A stretch of DNA of 64,000 nt, from assembly GCF_021365465.1 (NCBI RefSeq), contig NZ_CP089932.1:930001-994000 (forward strand). The letters are read 5' to 3'. Under the pieces are notes generated by a model. It saw only the letters and a list, made by a program, of their open reading frames with translations, had not been told where the DNA came from and did not search any database. This document shows positions 8,114 to 16,919 of the stretch, piece after piece; the stretch's first letter is position 1; each line of letters begins with the position of its first letter. The stretch is from Erwinia tracheiphila (lineage in GTDB: Bacteria > Pseudomonadota > Gammaproteobacteria > Enterobacterales > Enterobacteriaceae). A program made the position numbers and the translations under genes.

Positions 8114-10711
8114 GTGCTAGAAGAATACCGTAAGCACGTTGCCGAGCGTGCAGCCGAAGGGATCGTTCCTAAACCGTTAGATGCTTCCCAAATGGCCGCG
8201 CTGGTTGAACTGCTGAAGAACCCGCCAGCGGGTGAAGAAGAATTCCTGTCCGATCTGCTAATTAATCGCGTTCCACCGGGTGTTGATGAGGCCGCTTACG
8301 TGAAAGCAGGTTTCTTGGCGGCTGTTGCAAAAGGCGAAGCCAGCTCCCCACTGGTCACCCCGGAAAAAGCCGTAGAGCTTCTGGGCACCATGCAGGGCGG
8401 TTATAATATTCACCCGCTGATCGACGCGCTGGATGATGAAAAACTGGCCCCCGGTGCTGCGAAAGCTTTGTGCAACACGCTGCTGATGTTTGACAGCTTC
8501 TACGATGTGGAAGAAAAAGCCAAAGCGGACAACCCCCATGCGCAGCAGGTTCTGCAATCCTGGGCTGATGCTGAATGGTTCCTGTCCCGCCCCAAACTGG
8601 CAGAAAAAATTACCGTTACCGTTTTTAAAGTCACCGGTGAAACCAATACCGACGATCTCTCTCCTGCTCCTGACGCCTGGTCCCGCCCTGATATTCCTCT
8701 GCACGCGCTGGCTATGCTGAAAAACGCCCGTGATGGTATTGAACCGGATGATGCAGGTAACATTGGCCCGATCAAGCAGATCGAAGCCTTGCAGCAGAAA
8801 GGCTTTCCGCTGGCCTACGTCGGTGATGTGGTCGGTACAGGTTCATCCCGTAAATCCGCCACCAACTCTGTGCTGTGGTTTATGGGAGACGACATTCCCT
8901 ACGTGCCGAACAAAAAAGGCGGCGGCGTGGTGCTCGGCGGTAAAATAGCGCCGATCTTCTTCAATACGATGGAAGATGCGGGCGCACTGCCGATTGAGCT
9001 GGATGTTGACCAGCTCAACATGGGCGATGTGATCGACATCTTCCCTTACACTGGCGAAGTGAAAAATCATGAAACCGGAGACGTGCTGTCCACCTTTGAG
9101 CTGAAAACCGACGTCCTGCTGGATGAGGTGCGTGCCGGAGGCCGTATTCCGCTAATTATCGGACGTGGACTGACCAGCAAAGCGCGTGAGTCTCTCGGCC
9201 TGCCACACAGTGATGTGTTCCGCCAGGCGAAAGACGTGGCGGCAAGCACCCGCGGCTACTCGCTGGCGCAGAAAATGGTGGGACGTGCCTGCGGTACCGA
9301 GGGTATTCGCCCCGGCACCTATTGCGAACCGAAAATGACCTCGGTTGGTTCTCAGGATACCACTGGCCCGATGACCCGTGATGAGCTGAAAGACCTGGCC
9401 TGTCTCGGTTTCTCTGCCGAACTGGTGATGCAGTCATTCTGTCATACCGCCGCGTATCCCAAGCCGGTTGACGTTTCCACTCACCACACGCTGCCAGACT
9501 TTATTATGAACCGCGGCGGTGTCTCTCTGCGTCCGGGCGACGGCATAATCCATAGCTGGTTGAACCGCATGCTGCTGCCGGATACCGTTGGCACGGGCGG
9601 GGATTCACATACTCGTTTCCCGATTGGCATCTCGTTCCCGGCAGGCTCCGGGCTGGTGGCTTTTGCGGCGGCGACGGGCGTGATGCCGCTGGATATGCCG
9701 GAATCGGTGCTGGTGCGCTTCAAAGGGAAAATGCAGCCGGGTATCACCCTGCGTGATTTGGTTCACGCCATACCGCTGTATGCCATCAAACAGGGCTTGC
9801 TGACCGTTGAGAAGAAAGGCAAGAAAAACATCTTCTCTGGGCGCATTCTCGAAATTGAGGGGCTACCGGACCTGAAAGTTGAGCAGGCGTTTGAGTTGTC
9901 CGATGCCTCTGCTGAACGTTCTGCAGCCGGATGCACCATCAAGTTGGGCAAAGATCCGATTATCGAATACCTGAATTCCAACATCGTGCTGCTGAAGTGG
10001 ATGATCTCAGAAGGTTACGGCGACCGCCGTACGCTGGAGCGCCGTATTCAGGGAATGGAGAAATGGCTGGCCGATCCGCAGCTGCTGGAAGGGGATGCGG
10101 ATGCGGAATATGCTGCGGTGATCGATATCGATCTGGTGGAAATCAAAGAACCTATTCTGTGTGCGCCGAACGATCCAGACGATGCCCGTCTGTTGTCGGA
10201 TGTTCAGGGCGAGAAGATCGATGAGGTCTTTATCGGTTCCTGCATGACCAACATTGGTCACTTCCGCGCCGCGGGTAAGCTGCTGGACAGCCATAAAGGC
10301 CAGCTGCCAACCCGCCTGTGGGTGGCTCCGCCAACCAAAATGGACGCGGCGCAGCTGACGGAAGAGGGGTATTACAGCGTCTTTGGTAAGAGCGGCGCGC
10401 GTATTGAGATTCCTGGCTGTTCGCTCTGTATGGGCAACCAGGCGCGGGTGAAAGATGGCGCGACTGTGGTGTCCACCTCAACCCGAAACTTCCCGAACCG
10501 CCTGGGCAACGGTGCCAATGTTTATCTGGCTTCGGCCGAACTGGCGGCAGTCGCATCCTTACTGGGCAAGCTGCCTACGCCGGATGAATATCAGCAGTTT
10601 ATGGACCAGGTAGACAAGACGGCGGTGGATACTTACCGTTATCTGAACTTCGACCAGCTTTCTCAGTACACCGATAAAGCCGACGGTGTAATTTTCCAGA
10701 CGACGGTATAA
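8114..10711 (+). CDS. acnB: Aconitate hydratase B
   Basis: AcnB interconverts citrate and isocitrate in the TCA cycle and, when its iron-sulfur cluster is lost, can bind mRNA. The chosen start is GTG at 8114 (reads [15 protein letters not shown]), with AGGAG six bases before it; this gives 865 residues, the length in E. coli. The upstream ATG at 8096 would add six residues. Domain order is the AcnB type: N-terminal HEAT-like domain, the swivel domain next, then the catalytic domains. Cluster cysteines lie in SFCHTAA and in [11 protein letters not shown]; the active-site region [11 protein letters not shown] is present. A strong terminator follows. yacL, which follows acnB in E. coli, is not found. 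Confidence 0.98.
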   Translation: MLEEYRKHVAERAAEGIVPKPLDASQMAALVELLKNPPAGEEEFLSDLLINRVPPGVDEAAYVKAGFLAAVAKGEASSPLVTPEKAVELLGTMQGGYNIHPLIDALDDEKLAPGAAKALCNTLLMFDSFYDVEEKAKADNPHAQQVLQSWADAEWFLSRPKLAEKITVTVFKVTGETNTDDLSPAPDAWSRPDIPLHALAMLKNARDGIEPDDAGNIGPIKQIEALQQKGFPLAYVGDVVGTGSSRKSATNSVLWFMGDDIPYVPNKKGGGVVLGGKIAPIFFNTMEDAGALPIELDVDQLNMGDVIDIFPYTGEVKNHETGDVLSTFELKTDVLLDEVRAGGRIPLIIGRGLTSKARESLGLPHSDVFRQAKDVAASTRGYSLAQKMVGRACGTEGIRPGTYCEPKMTSVGSQDTTGPMTRDELKDLACLGFSAELVMQSFCHTAAYPKPVDVSTHHTLPDFIMNRGGVSLRPGDGIIHSWLNRMLLPDTVGTGGDSHTRFPIGISFPAGSGLVAFAAATGVMPLDMPESVLVRFKGKMQPGITLRDLVHAIPLYAIKQGLLTVEKKGKKNIFSGRILEIEGLPDLKVEQAFELSDASAERSAAGCTIKLGKDPIIEYLNSNIVLLKWMISEGYGDRRTLERRIQGMEKWLADPQLLEGDADAEYAAVIDIDLVEIKEPILCAPNDPDDARLLSDVQGEKIDEVFIGSCMTNIGHFRAAGKLLDSHKGQLPTRLWVAPPTKMDAAQLTEEGYYSVFGKSGARIEIPGCSLCMGNQARVKDGATVVSTSTRNFPNRLGNGANVYLASAELAAVASLLGKLPTPDEYQQFMDQVDKTAVDTYRYLNFDQLSQYTDKADGVIFQTTV

Positions 10712-10764
10712 CCCAGGCCAGAGAACAGGCTCTGAGCAGGGCGCTACAGCGTGCCCCTGCCTTG

Positions 10765-10798
10765 AAAATCCGGGAAGCAGGCGTTCCCGGATTTTTTT
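10765..10798 (+). terminator. Terminator of acnB
   Basis: AAAATCCGGGAA and TTCCCGGATTTT form a 12-bp stem with a 7-base loop, followed by a T run. It lies 54 bases after the acnB stop. Confidence 0.9.
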
Positions 10799-11028
10799 GC
10801 TTTTTTTCCGGTCAATGCCGCGTGCCTGCGTAATTTCAGATGGGGTTATTTACTTTCTGAAGGACCTTTAGGGTGTCCTGTAAAGGGAGAGGGGGACCCG
10901 TTTTTCTGAATCGGTTTTTAACTGATTGATATAAAATGTATTTTATCTCTGATATAAAAGGAGCGCGTTTTGGCGATTCAGCTCAAAATTATATTTTTAA
11001 ATCGACAGGTTAAGCTCTGAACGCTACG
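10799..11028. other. AT-rich stretch before the CRISPR-like repeats
   Basis: No gene is seen. The last 100 bases are AT-rich and directly precede the best-preserved repeat copy, the position where a CRISPR leader would be. No cas gene or remnant is recognisable here. Confidence 0.35.
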
Positions 11029-11165
11029 GTTCACTGCCGTACAGGCAGCTTAGAAACAAAGGCCGCGCCGGACTTAGTCCTGTTCACTGTCGTACTGGCG
11101 GCTTAGAAATTTGGCCCTGCCGCACTGCGCCGAACTGGTTAACTGCCGTAAACGCGGTCTGGAAA
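11029..11165 (+). CRISPR. Degenerate type I-F CRISPR-like mini-array, three repeats
   Basis: Three 28-bp copies lie at 11029-11056, 11082-11109 and 11138-11165. The first starts GTTCACTGCCGTACAGGC and ends AGCTTAGAAA, which is the repeat I know from type I-F systems of enterobacteria. The second differs at 3 positions; two of these keep the CTGCC/GGCAG stem pairing by G-T wobble. The third differs at 7. Decay increases away from the putative leader side, as usual for arrays. The intervening segments are 25 and 28 bases, not the usual 32, and resemble each other (GGCC-N2-GCCG-N-ACT in both). No cas gene is in the window, so this is an orphan or relic array. Confidence 0.65.
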
Positions 11166-11311
11166 ACGCCGCGCCAGCCGGGTATCACGTTGAGCGCTTT
11201 ATAAATACCCTTAAAAGCTTAAAAAAACCGGCGTTTGTAAAAAGCGCTGACTTGTCGAAAATCGTACAACAAGAGCCAACAGCCCCGTTTGAAGATCGGG
11301 GTAAGGTGGCT

Positions 11312-11764
11312 TTACTGGCAGGTAGCAAAGTATCTTGTTGCACCGGCTTTTATAAAAGAGAATGCGTGGCAGGTTTTCAGACGCGTATGCAGATCGGTAG
11401 ATTTATAAATATATGCGGTCACATGCTGTTTACCCGCAAACGGCTCAACGCCTCCTACGTATCGCAGGCTGCTCTTAATATACAAATTGGTATTGCCGAT
11501 TCCCGGATCGCTGAAGCCATTGACGATACTTTGCTCGGTTGACTGACTCAGCATTTGCTGGATGGTGGTATTTTCGCCATCCGTTGATTTTTTCGCCAGC
11601 TGTGTCGGGGTGATCGCAGTCCAGGTGGTACAACTGTCGTTGGTACACACGTACACCGTGGCCAGCGTCTGACTGGAAAATGCACACAGCCCCAGCACCG
11701 GAAGCAGACAGGATTTGATTGTTTTCAGGAAAGCCTGTTCAGGCGCACGATGTTGCCCGGACAT
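11312..11764 (-). CDS. Hypothetical secreted protein
   Basis: A 150-residue open frame starts MSGQHRAPEQAFLKTIKSC and contains a hydrophobic stretch (LLPVLGLCAFSSQTLA) that looks like a Sec signal peptide with a cleavage site after TLA, giving a mature protein starting TVYVCTND. Two cysteines six residues apart (VCTNDSCTTW) could form a disulfide. I do not recognise the family; secreted proteins of integrative conjugative elements have a similar look, but this is a guess. The region upstream is AT-rich. It lies between the CRISPR-like repeats and an IS1-family element, so it is probably acquired DNA. Confidence 0.5.
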   Translation of the reverse strand: MSGQHRAPEQAFLKTIKSCLLPVLGLCAFSSQTLATVYVCTNDSCTTWTAITPTQLAKKSTDGENTTIQQMLSQSTEQSIVNGFSDPGIGNTNLYIKSSLRYVGGVEPFAGKQHVTAYIYKSTDLHTRLKTCHAFSFIKAGATRYFATCQ

Positions 11765-12162
11765 ATTTGGGTATGAAATAGCAGAATTCTGTATTGCCGG
11801 CGCGCTTTGCGTTAGACATGGGTTGATTCCTGTGCTGTTTTTGTTAAGTTAAAATCATAACTAACTATAATCAGATCCAATATATAGTCATGATAAAATT
11901 GGAGTTGTTTTTTATATTTATGTTTTTAAATGATTTTAATTTTTTCACTTGGTGGTGAAGTGTGACGCCTCTCAAAAACATCATTTTTATGAATGAAAAA
12001 CGCATTTTCACCTCCTGTCATTCTTCTGAGCTTTTATCAGGAATGGCTTTCTCTCAGGCGCCATACGATGTTGCCCGGCCCGGTGTCAGGGGAAAGAAAA
12101 GGTATAAATAGCTGGCGGATATAATGCTGTGCATTTTGCCAGACTTACGGGACAAGGGATTG
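11765..12162. other. AT-rich intergenic stretch
   Basis: No gene is recognised. The segment 11840-12000 is markedly AT-rich, unlike the acnB neighbourhood, and may hold the promoter of the minus-strand secreted protein gene. Confidence 0.35.
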
Positions 12163-12217
12163 GGGGTCGTGACGCAGACTTGCTGATAACGTATGCTTTG
12201 CGCTTTGGATGTAACAT

Positions 12218-12496
12218 ATGGCTAAAGTTGATGTCGTCTGCCCTCAGTGCAATGAAACTCATGCTGTACGATGTAACGGACATTCAGCATCCGGTGCCCA
12301 ACGTTACATCTGCAAGCATTGTTCAAAGACCTTTCAGCTCAACTTTAGTTACTCCGGTGCCAAACCAGACACACACCAGACCATTGTTAATATGGCCATG
12401 AATGGTTACGGATGTCGCGATACCGCACGGGTTCTCGGTATCAGCCTCAATACGGTTCTGCGGCACGTAAAAAATTTCGCCAAAGCAGGTAGCTGA
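12218..12496 (+). CDS. insA: IS1 InsA DNA-binding protein/repressor
   Basis: The 92-residue protein has the zinc-binding CPQC...CKHC pair (VVCPQCNETH, YICKHCSKTFQL) and the helix-turn-helix part GYGCRDTARVLGISLNTVLR of InsA. InsA binds the IS ends and represses transposition. In active IS1 the ribosome slips back one base on an A run near the insA end to make the InsAB' transposase. Here the run is GTAAAAAATTT (six A), and the insB frame is displaced by +1, not -1, so the slip would not yield a fusion. Confidence 0.85.
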   Translation: MAKVDVVCPQCNETHAVRCNGHSASGAQRYICKHCSKTFQLNFSYSGAKPDTHQTIVNMAMNGYGCRDTARVLGISLNTVLRHVKNFAKAGS

Positions 12497-12914
12497 GAAT
12501 ATCGACCCCGAAACGGAGGTTGTTATCTGCTGTGAAGCCGGTGAACAATGGTCTTACGTGCGGTGTAAAAGCAATCCCCGGTGGTTGTTCTATGCTTATG
12601 ACCGTATTCGCAAACGTGCTCTGGCCCACGTCTTCGGCCCGAGAAATGCCCCGACCCTGCGACGATTGCTGGCCCTGTTAAGCAAATTTAACCTTGCCTT
12701 TTATATGACAGATGCCTGGCCGGTTTATAAAGTTCTGTTAAGTGCAACAGGCCACGTGGTGAGCAAGAAATATACCCAACGGACAGAACGACATAATCTT
12801 AATCTTCGCACACATATCAAACGACTGACCCGCAGAACAATTTGCTTTTCTAAGTCAGAGGAAATGCACGATAAGATCATCGGTTGGTATCTTACTCTTC
12901 ATCATTATCAATAA
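12471..12914 (+). pseudogene. insB: IS1 InsB' transposase part, out of reach of the normal frameshift
   Basis: From 12471 the frame reads KISPKQVAENIDPETEVVIC, then EQWSYVRCKSNPRWLFYAYD, MTDAWPVY, SKKYTQRTERHNLNLRTHI and ends KIIGWYLTLHHYQ. This is the complete catalytic half of the IS1 transposase. It has no good start of its own and depends on a -1 slip from insA. One base appears to be missing from the slippery A run; seven A would restore the standard arrangement. As given, the copy should not make transposase unless the base count is an error. Confidence 0.7.
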
Positions 12915-13145
12915 ATCTGCGTCACGACCCCTGAAATACATGAAAACGATTTTTTTTAAAAGCGTCGAGGAGAAAATAAAAAGAGCGTGAGCTTATTTGA
13001 TTTGAATCAACGCTTATAAGAAAATAACTTGTTCAGTAAAGCTAATGCAGAAATGTTTTTTATAACTGCTGGTCCGACACGAGGATCATATCCATCCCAA
13101 ATGCGGACAGAAAAAAAGATAAAACATCCAGCATAGCATTTACTC

Positions 13146-13803
13146 TTACAGCGAAGCGCCACCACAGATGACCATCTCCTGGCCCGTGATGGCATCGGCA
13201 GCGGGGGAAAGTAAAAAACTGACCAGCCCGGTAACATCTTCAGGCTGAATATATCGCCCGATGGACGGCAGTTTCGGCCCGGAGCTTTCCCAGCCGGGCA
13301 TGGTCAGCACTGGCGTGGCCGTGGCGCCCGGTGCGACATATTGACGGTGATGCCGCCCAGCTTCTCACCATGCCTTTCATAGCGGGTTTAGTGCTGACGT
13401 ACTGGCTGCGTCCTGCTGCACCCATCGAGGTCCGGCTGCCAATCAGAATAATCCTGCCACCCGTTGGCATCTGTTCAACCAGTTGATTGGCCAGTAACTC
13501 AGCCACACCAATATGTAACTGCCATAGCAGTGGGCTGGTGCTTTCATCCAGCTGCCCAAGCGGTGCGGCTTTCATCATGCCTGCCGCGTGAACCAGCGCA
13601 TCTACCTGTGGCAGCGTGCATAACATCGGCTTTAATGCCCCGGTATCAAGCAAGTCAACCGACAGCGATTTAAGGTGAGGATGCTGCTGGACAACGGGCT
13701 TCCGACTCATTCCGGTCACTGTCCAGCCGTCAGCAAGCAGGTGTGCAACAATGGCACCCCCAATCCCGGAGCTGGCACCGGTAACCAGCGCATGACGATT
13801 CAT
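13146..13803 (-). pseudogene. Short-chain dehydrogenase/reductase, frameshifted
   Basis: The N-terminal Rossmann part is intact (ALVTGASSGIGGAIVAHLL). The catalytic serine region is IGSRTSMGAAGRSQYVSTKP, where Y and K of the YxxxK motif are visible. After MVRSWAA the frame is lost near 13365-13340. Downstream it can be followed in another frame to its natural end: PGATATPVLTMPGW, IQPEDVTGLVSFLLSPAAD, GQEMVICGGASL and a stop at 13146. Family size would be about 230-250. The start overlaps the stop of the yhcH-like gene (ATGA), so the three minus-strand genes were one operon, probably for a sugar acid or polyol. Confidence 0.8.
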
Positions 13804-14243
13804 TGTCGTGACGCCAGCATGGCCAGCGGAATTTTAAATATCGCTTTACGCACTGGTGCGCTTCCCCCGGATAAAAGATCACAAAATCGCCCACTTTGAG
13901 GTGGACCGAGTGTGGGAGCCGCGCCTGGGCAATAATAAACGGGTCGTTTTTTTTCTTCGGCCTGCTGCTGGTGCGCATCGATCCAGGAAAAATCGATGAT
14001 CTCAGTACCTTCCAGCACGATCTGGATATCAAGATACTGACGATGAAATTCCGTATGCCGGGTTTCCGCCGGGGCGGTATGGGCTACGGCGATTGTGTAA
14101 AACCAGTTTTCACCCACAGGCTGAAATTTACCGTCATCCTGAGCCTGCAACGCTTCAAGGCAGTGTTCCGACCTGGCAAGCAGCGCGTACAGCGCGGGTG
14201 GTAAGGTAGTCAGAGTCAGGACATTGAGATTTCCGCCGATCAT
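13800..14243 (-). pseudogene. YhcH/YjgK/YiaL-family (DUF386) protein, frameshifted
   Basis: The product reads MIGGNLNVLTL and later TEFHRQYLDIQIVLEGTEII, the signature of this family of cupin-like sugar-metabolism proteins. At an eight-base T/A run (near 13950) the frame changes: the expected text DPFIIAQARLPHSVHLKVGD, FVIFYPGEAHQ continues in another frame, then returns (VRKAIFKIPLAML) near 13855. Two compensating small indels thus remove about 35 correct residues from the middle. It overlaps the preceding dehydrogenase gene and the following SDR gene by ATGA junctions, an operon layout. Confidence 0.75.
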
Positions 14244-14731
14244 TGTGTTGCTCCAGAGGAGGTTACCCAGCTTTCCTGCAGGCAAACAGCTTCCGAACCG
14301 GTACCCGCGGTAGCCGGGATCAACAATGATGCGATACGACGCTGCGGTTTTTCACCCTTGAGCAGTGCATCAAGCGTGGGGGCATTTTCCATACAAAGAA
14401 CCGACAGCAGCTTGGCTATGTCTAGTACGCTGCCGCCGCCTATGCCAACCACCGAATCCACACCCTGCATATCAAGCGCGGCGATAATTGCGGCCACGTC
14501 GTGCTGACTGGATTCAGGTGGCACGTTGTCGATCAGGGTTACAGTAGTAACCTGCTTTTCGAGCTGATTAATCAGCGTCTGCACCGCCGGGATACCAACA
14601 ATATTTTTATCCGTTACCAGCAGCCAGCGAATGTCCTGGAGTGCCCGGTAGCCACTGATTACGGTGCTGTTGATGTTCATTTGCTCTACCCTTGTCTGCC
14701 CTGTCAGGTAGATTTGATTATATTTGCTCAT
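14240..14731 (-). pseudogene. Iron-containing alcohol dehydrogenase, N-terminal part only
   Basis: 163 codons are left of an expected ~380. Visible are the NAD-binding motif (DSVVGIGGGSVLDIAKLLSV) and the loop IPATAGTGSEA, after which the sequence turns into unrelated text (VCLQESWVTS) and stops. The iron-binding domain with its histidines is absent, so no activity is expected. It begins the minus-strand operon that continues with the YhcH-like and SDR pseudogenes. The intergenic region to the plus-strand kinase gene at 14864 should contain divergent promoters. Confidence 0.8.
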
Positions 14732-14863
14732 TTTTTCCGCATGGTGATGCGGTTTCTGCTTGATTTTATAGGTTAACTTGATTTCGATTAATTTGATTTT
14801 GCTCGAATATAATCATTAATGTAAACGTTAACGGGCCTGACTCCATCGGTTTCAGGAAAGGAG

Positions 14864-15247
14864 ATGACGCAAATGCAGTGGAAAACGTCGGTGCTGGTCG
14901 TCGTCGATGATTTCACCGGCGCAAATGATGCAGGCTGTGGGCTGGCAGCGATGGGCGCACGGGTGAACGTCCTGTTTAATCCGGCAGCGTCCGTGCGTGC
15001 TCAGGATGCGGATGTCTGGATTCTCAACACCGACAGCCGCGCCTGCGATGCGGCGCTGGCGGCGCAACGCACTTTGCAAGCTTATAGCCCGCCGGGGGGA
15101 GCTGGTCGGCGATGGCTGGATTTTCAAAAAGGTCGACTCCACTTTGCGTGGTAACCCCGGCGCGGAAACTGAAGCCGCGTTACTGGCAAGTGGCACCCCG
15201 GCAGCGCTGGTGGTCCCAGCCGTGCCCGCCGGACACGGTGTTCCTGC
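14864..15247 (+). pseudogene. Four-carbon acid sugar kinase (DUF1537) N-terminal remnant
   Basis: The start reads MTQMQWKTSVLVVVDDFTGA followed by [18 protein letters not shown]: the DDFTGAND motif is the N-terminal signature of the DUF1537 kinases (DenK/OtnK/LtnK type), which phosphorylate four-carbon sugar acids. Near 15100 the frame shifts; in the next frame [20 protein letters not shown] and [10 protein letters not shown] follow. The remaining ~270 residues are missing: at about 15247 the sequence joins directly to the end of a pdxA-like gene. An internal deletion of roughly 1.5-2 kb, judged from the usual sizes of the two genes, is inferred. Confidence 0.75.
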
Positions 15248-15489
15248 AATGCCATGAAGGCCAGTACGATATGGTGGTGGCGATGTATCACGATCAGGGA
15301 CACATCCCACTGAAGCTGCAGGGCTTTTACGATGGGGTGAATATCACCGCCGGACTGCCGTTTATTCACACGTCCGCTGACCACGGTACGGCATTTGATA
15401 TTGCCTGGACAGGCAAAGCGAAGTCTGAGAGCATGGCGATTTCCATTCAGTCGGGCATAGGGACACATGAACGGACAACGTCGCCTTGA
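15248..15489 (+). pseudogene. PdxA2-type 4-phosphoerythronate/4-hydroxythreonine-P dehydrogenase, C-terminal end
   Basis: The text [20 protein letters not shown], then [15 protein letters not shown] and [17 protein letters not shown], is the C-terminal fifth of PdxA-family dehydrogenases. The substrate/metal histidines in MYHDQGH and [10 protein letters not shown] are present. PdxA2 paralogues work with DUF1537 kinases in the breakdown of four-carbon sugar acids, which explains why the two are found together. Here the 5' four fifths are deleted and fused to the kinase remnant. Its stop overlaps the start of the DeoR regulator gene (15467). Confidence 0.75.
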
Positions 15490-16303
15490 CCAGATTATGG
15501 ACTATCTGAAAAGTCATAATCTGGTGACTGTCGAACAGCTGGTGGCTGTGATTACCGCGTCACCAGCCACTATTCGTCGGGATTTAATTAAGCTCGATCG
15601 CGAGGGCGTAATCAGCCGTTCCCACGGCGGCGTGACGCTTAATCGTTTCATTCCTGTCCAGCCGACCACTCTTGAGAAAATGCAGCGTAATCTGGCAGAA
15701 AAGCAGGCGATTGCGCGTACGGCAGCGGCCATGATCGGTTCGGGCGATGCGATTGTGCTGGATGCTGGTACCACCATGATGGAACTGGCGCGCCAGTTGA
15801 CGCACCTTCAAATCCGGGTGATCACCGCCGATCTGCATATCGCGCTGTTTTTTTCTGAATTCAAGCAGATAGAAGTGACCATTATTGGCGGTCGCATCGA
15901 TGATTCCAGCCAGTCCTGCGTGGGCGACCACGGCCGTCGGCTACTGCGCAACCTCTATCCTGACCTGGCCTTTGTCAGCTGTAATTCGTGGAGTCTGAAA
16001 AAAGGGATCACTGCCCCTACGGAGGAAAAGGCCGGACTGAAAGAAGACCTGCTGATCAATGCCCGTCGTCGGGTGCTGCTGGCCGACAGCAGCAAGTACG
16101 GTTCCTGGTCGCTGTTTTGCGCGACGCCGCTGCAAAATCTTACCGATATCATCACCGATAAACAGCTGGCTGAAGAGGCTCATGGTGAACTGAATGAGCA
16201 GCCTTTTACACTGCTGCTGTCACTCAGGGTGCTTTTGGCACCACATAAGAAATGTTGCTTCCGTAGTAAATCTCACGCATCTCTTTCCACAATAAATCGG
16301 TAA
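15467..16303 (+). CDS. DeoR-family transcriptional regulator
   Basis: The N-terminus is a DeoR helix-turn-helix ([45 protein letters not shown]). The C-terminal sugar-phosphate sensor domain follows ([46 protein letters not shown]). It most likely controlled the neighbouring sugar-acid genes, all of which are now broken. The expected length is about 250-255; here the frame runs to 278 and its last ~27 codons lie antisense over the 3' end of speD. The tail after [10 protein letters not shown] is probably not native, so the gene end seems to have been replaced by a deletion junction. Otherwise the frame is intact. Confidence 0.75.
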   Translation: MNGQRRLDQIMDYLKSHNLVTVEQLVAVITASPATIRRDLIKLDREGVISRSHGGVTLNRFIPVQPTTLEKMQRNLAEKQAIARTAAAMIGSGDAIVLDAGTTMMELARQLTHLQIRVITADLHIALFFSEFKQIEVTIIGGRIDDSSQSCVGDHGRRLLRNLYPDLAFVSCNSWSLKKGITAPTEEKAGLKEDLLINARRRVLLADSSKYGSWSLFCATPLQNLTDIITDKQLAEEAHGELNEQPFTLLLSLRVLLAPHKKCCFRSKSHASLSTINR

Positions 16304-16919
16304 TCCGCTTGTGTTCCTGCGGGCTTAATTCTTCCGGTTTGGTGTTGAACAGATAGTGTCTGAGATCGAACTCTTTCAGCAGCATCTTGGTGTGAAAGAT
16401 GTTTTCCTGGTACACGTTCACATCCACCATGTCGTACATCGACTTCATGTCTTCTGACATAAAATTCTGGATCGAATTGATTTGATGGTCGATATAGTGC
16501 TTCACGCCGTTCACATCGCGGGTGAAGCCGCGCACGCGGTAGTCGATGGTGACAATATCTGACTCCAGCTGGTGAATCAGATAGTTCAGTGCTTTCAGAG
16601 GAGAAATCACGCCGCAAGTTGATACTTCGATATCGGCACGGAAAGTACAGAGCCCGCTTTGAGGATGACTTTCTGGATAGGTGTGAACGCAGATATGGCT
16701 TTTATCAAGTTGAGCCACCACCGAATTGGGCAGCGGGCCGGGATGCTCAGAGGTGTCGATATCTTTTGGATCGATCAGTTCTTCGCTCACCAGAATGGTG
16801 ACGCTGGCTCCCTGTGGTTCGTAATCCTGGCGGGCGATATTTAACACATTCGCGCCGATAATTGAGCAGGTCTTGCTGAGGATTTCCGTCAGGCGATTCG
16901 CATTGTACTGTTCGTCAAT

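Larger units (their letters stand above)
12163..12931 (+). mobile_element. IS1-family insertion sequence
   Basis: The ends are inverted repeats beginning GGGGTCGTGACGCAGA on both sides; over the outer 27 bases they match at about 24. Length 769 bp equals IS1 (768 bp). The internal genes are insA and insB in the usual order. The flanks (AAGGGATTG left, TGAAATACA right) show no target duplication, so the copy may have been rearranged after insertion. Confidence 0.9.

Noticed and set aside
11029..11165. CRISPR-associated transposon (Tn7-like I-F3) guide locus
   Set aside because: Atypical I-F repeats raise the idea, but no tnsA/B/C, tniQ or cas genes are in the window.
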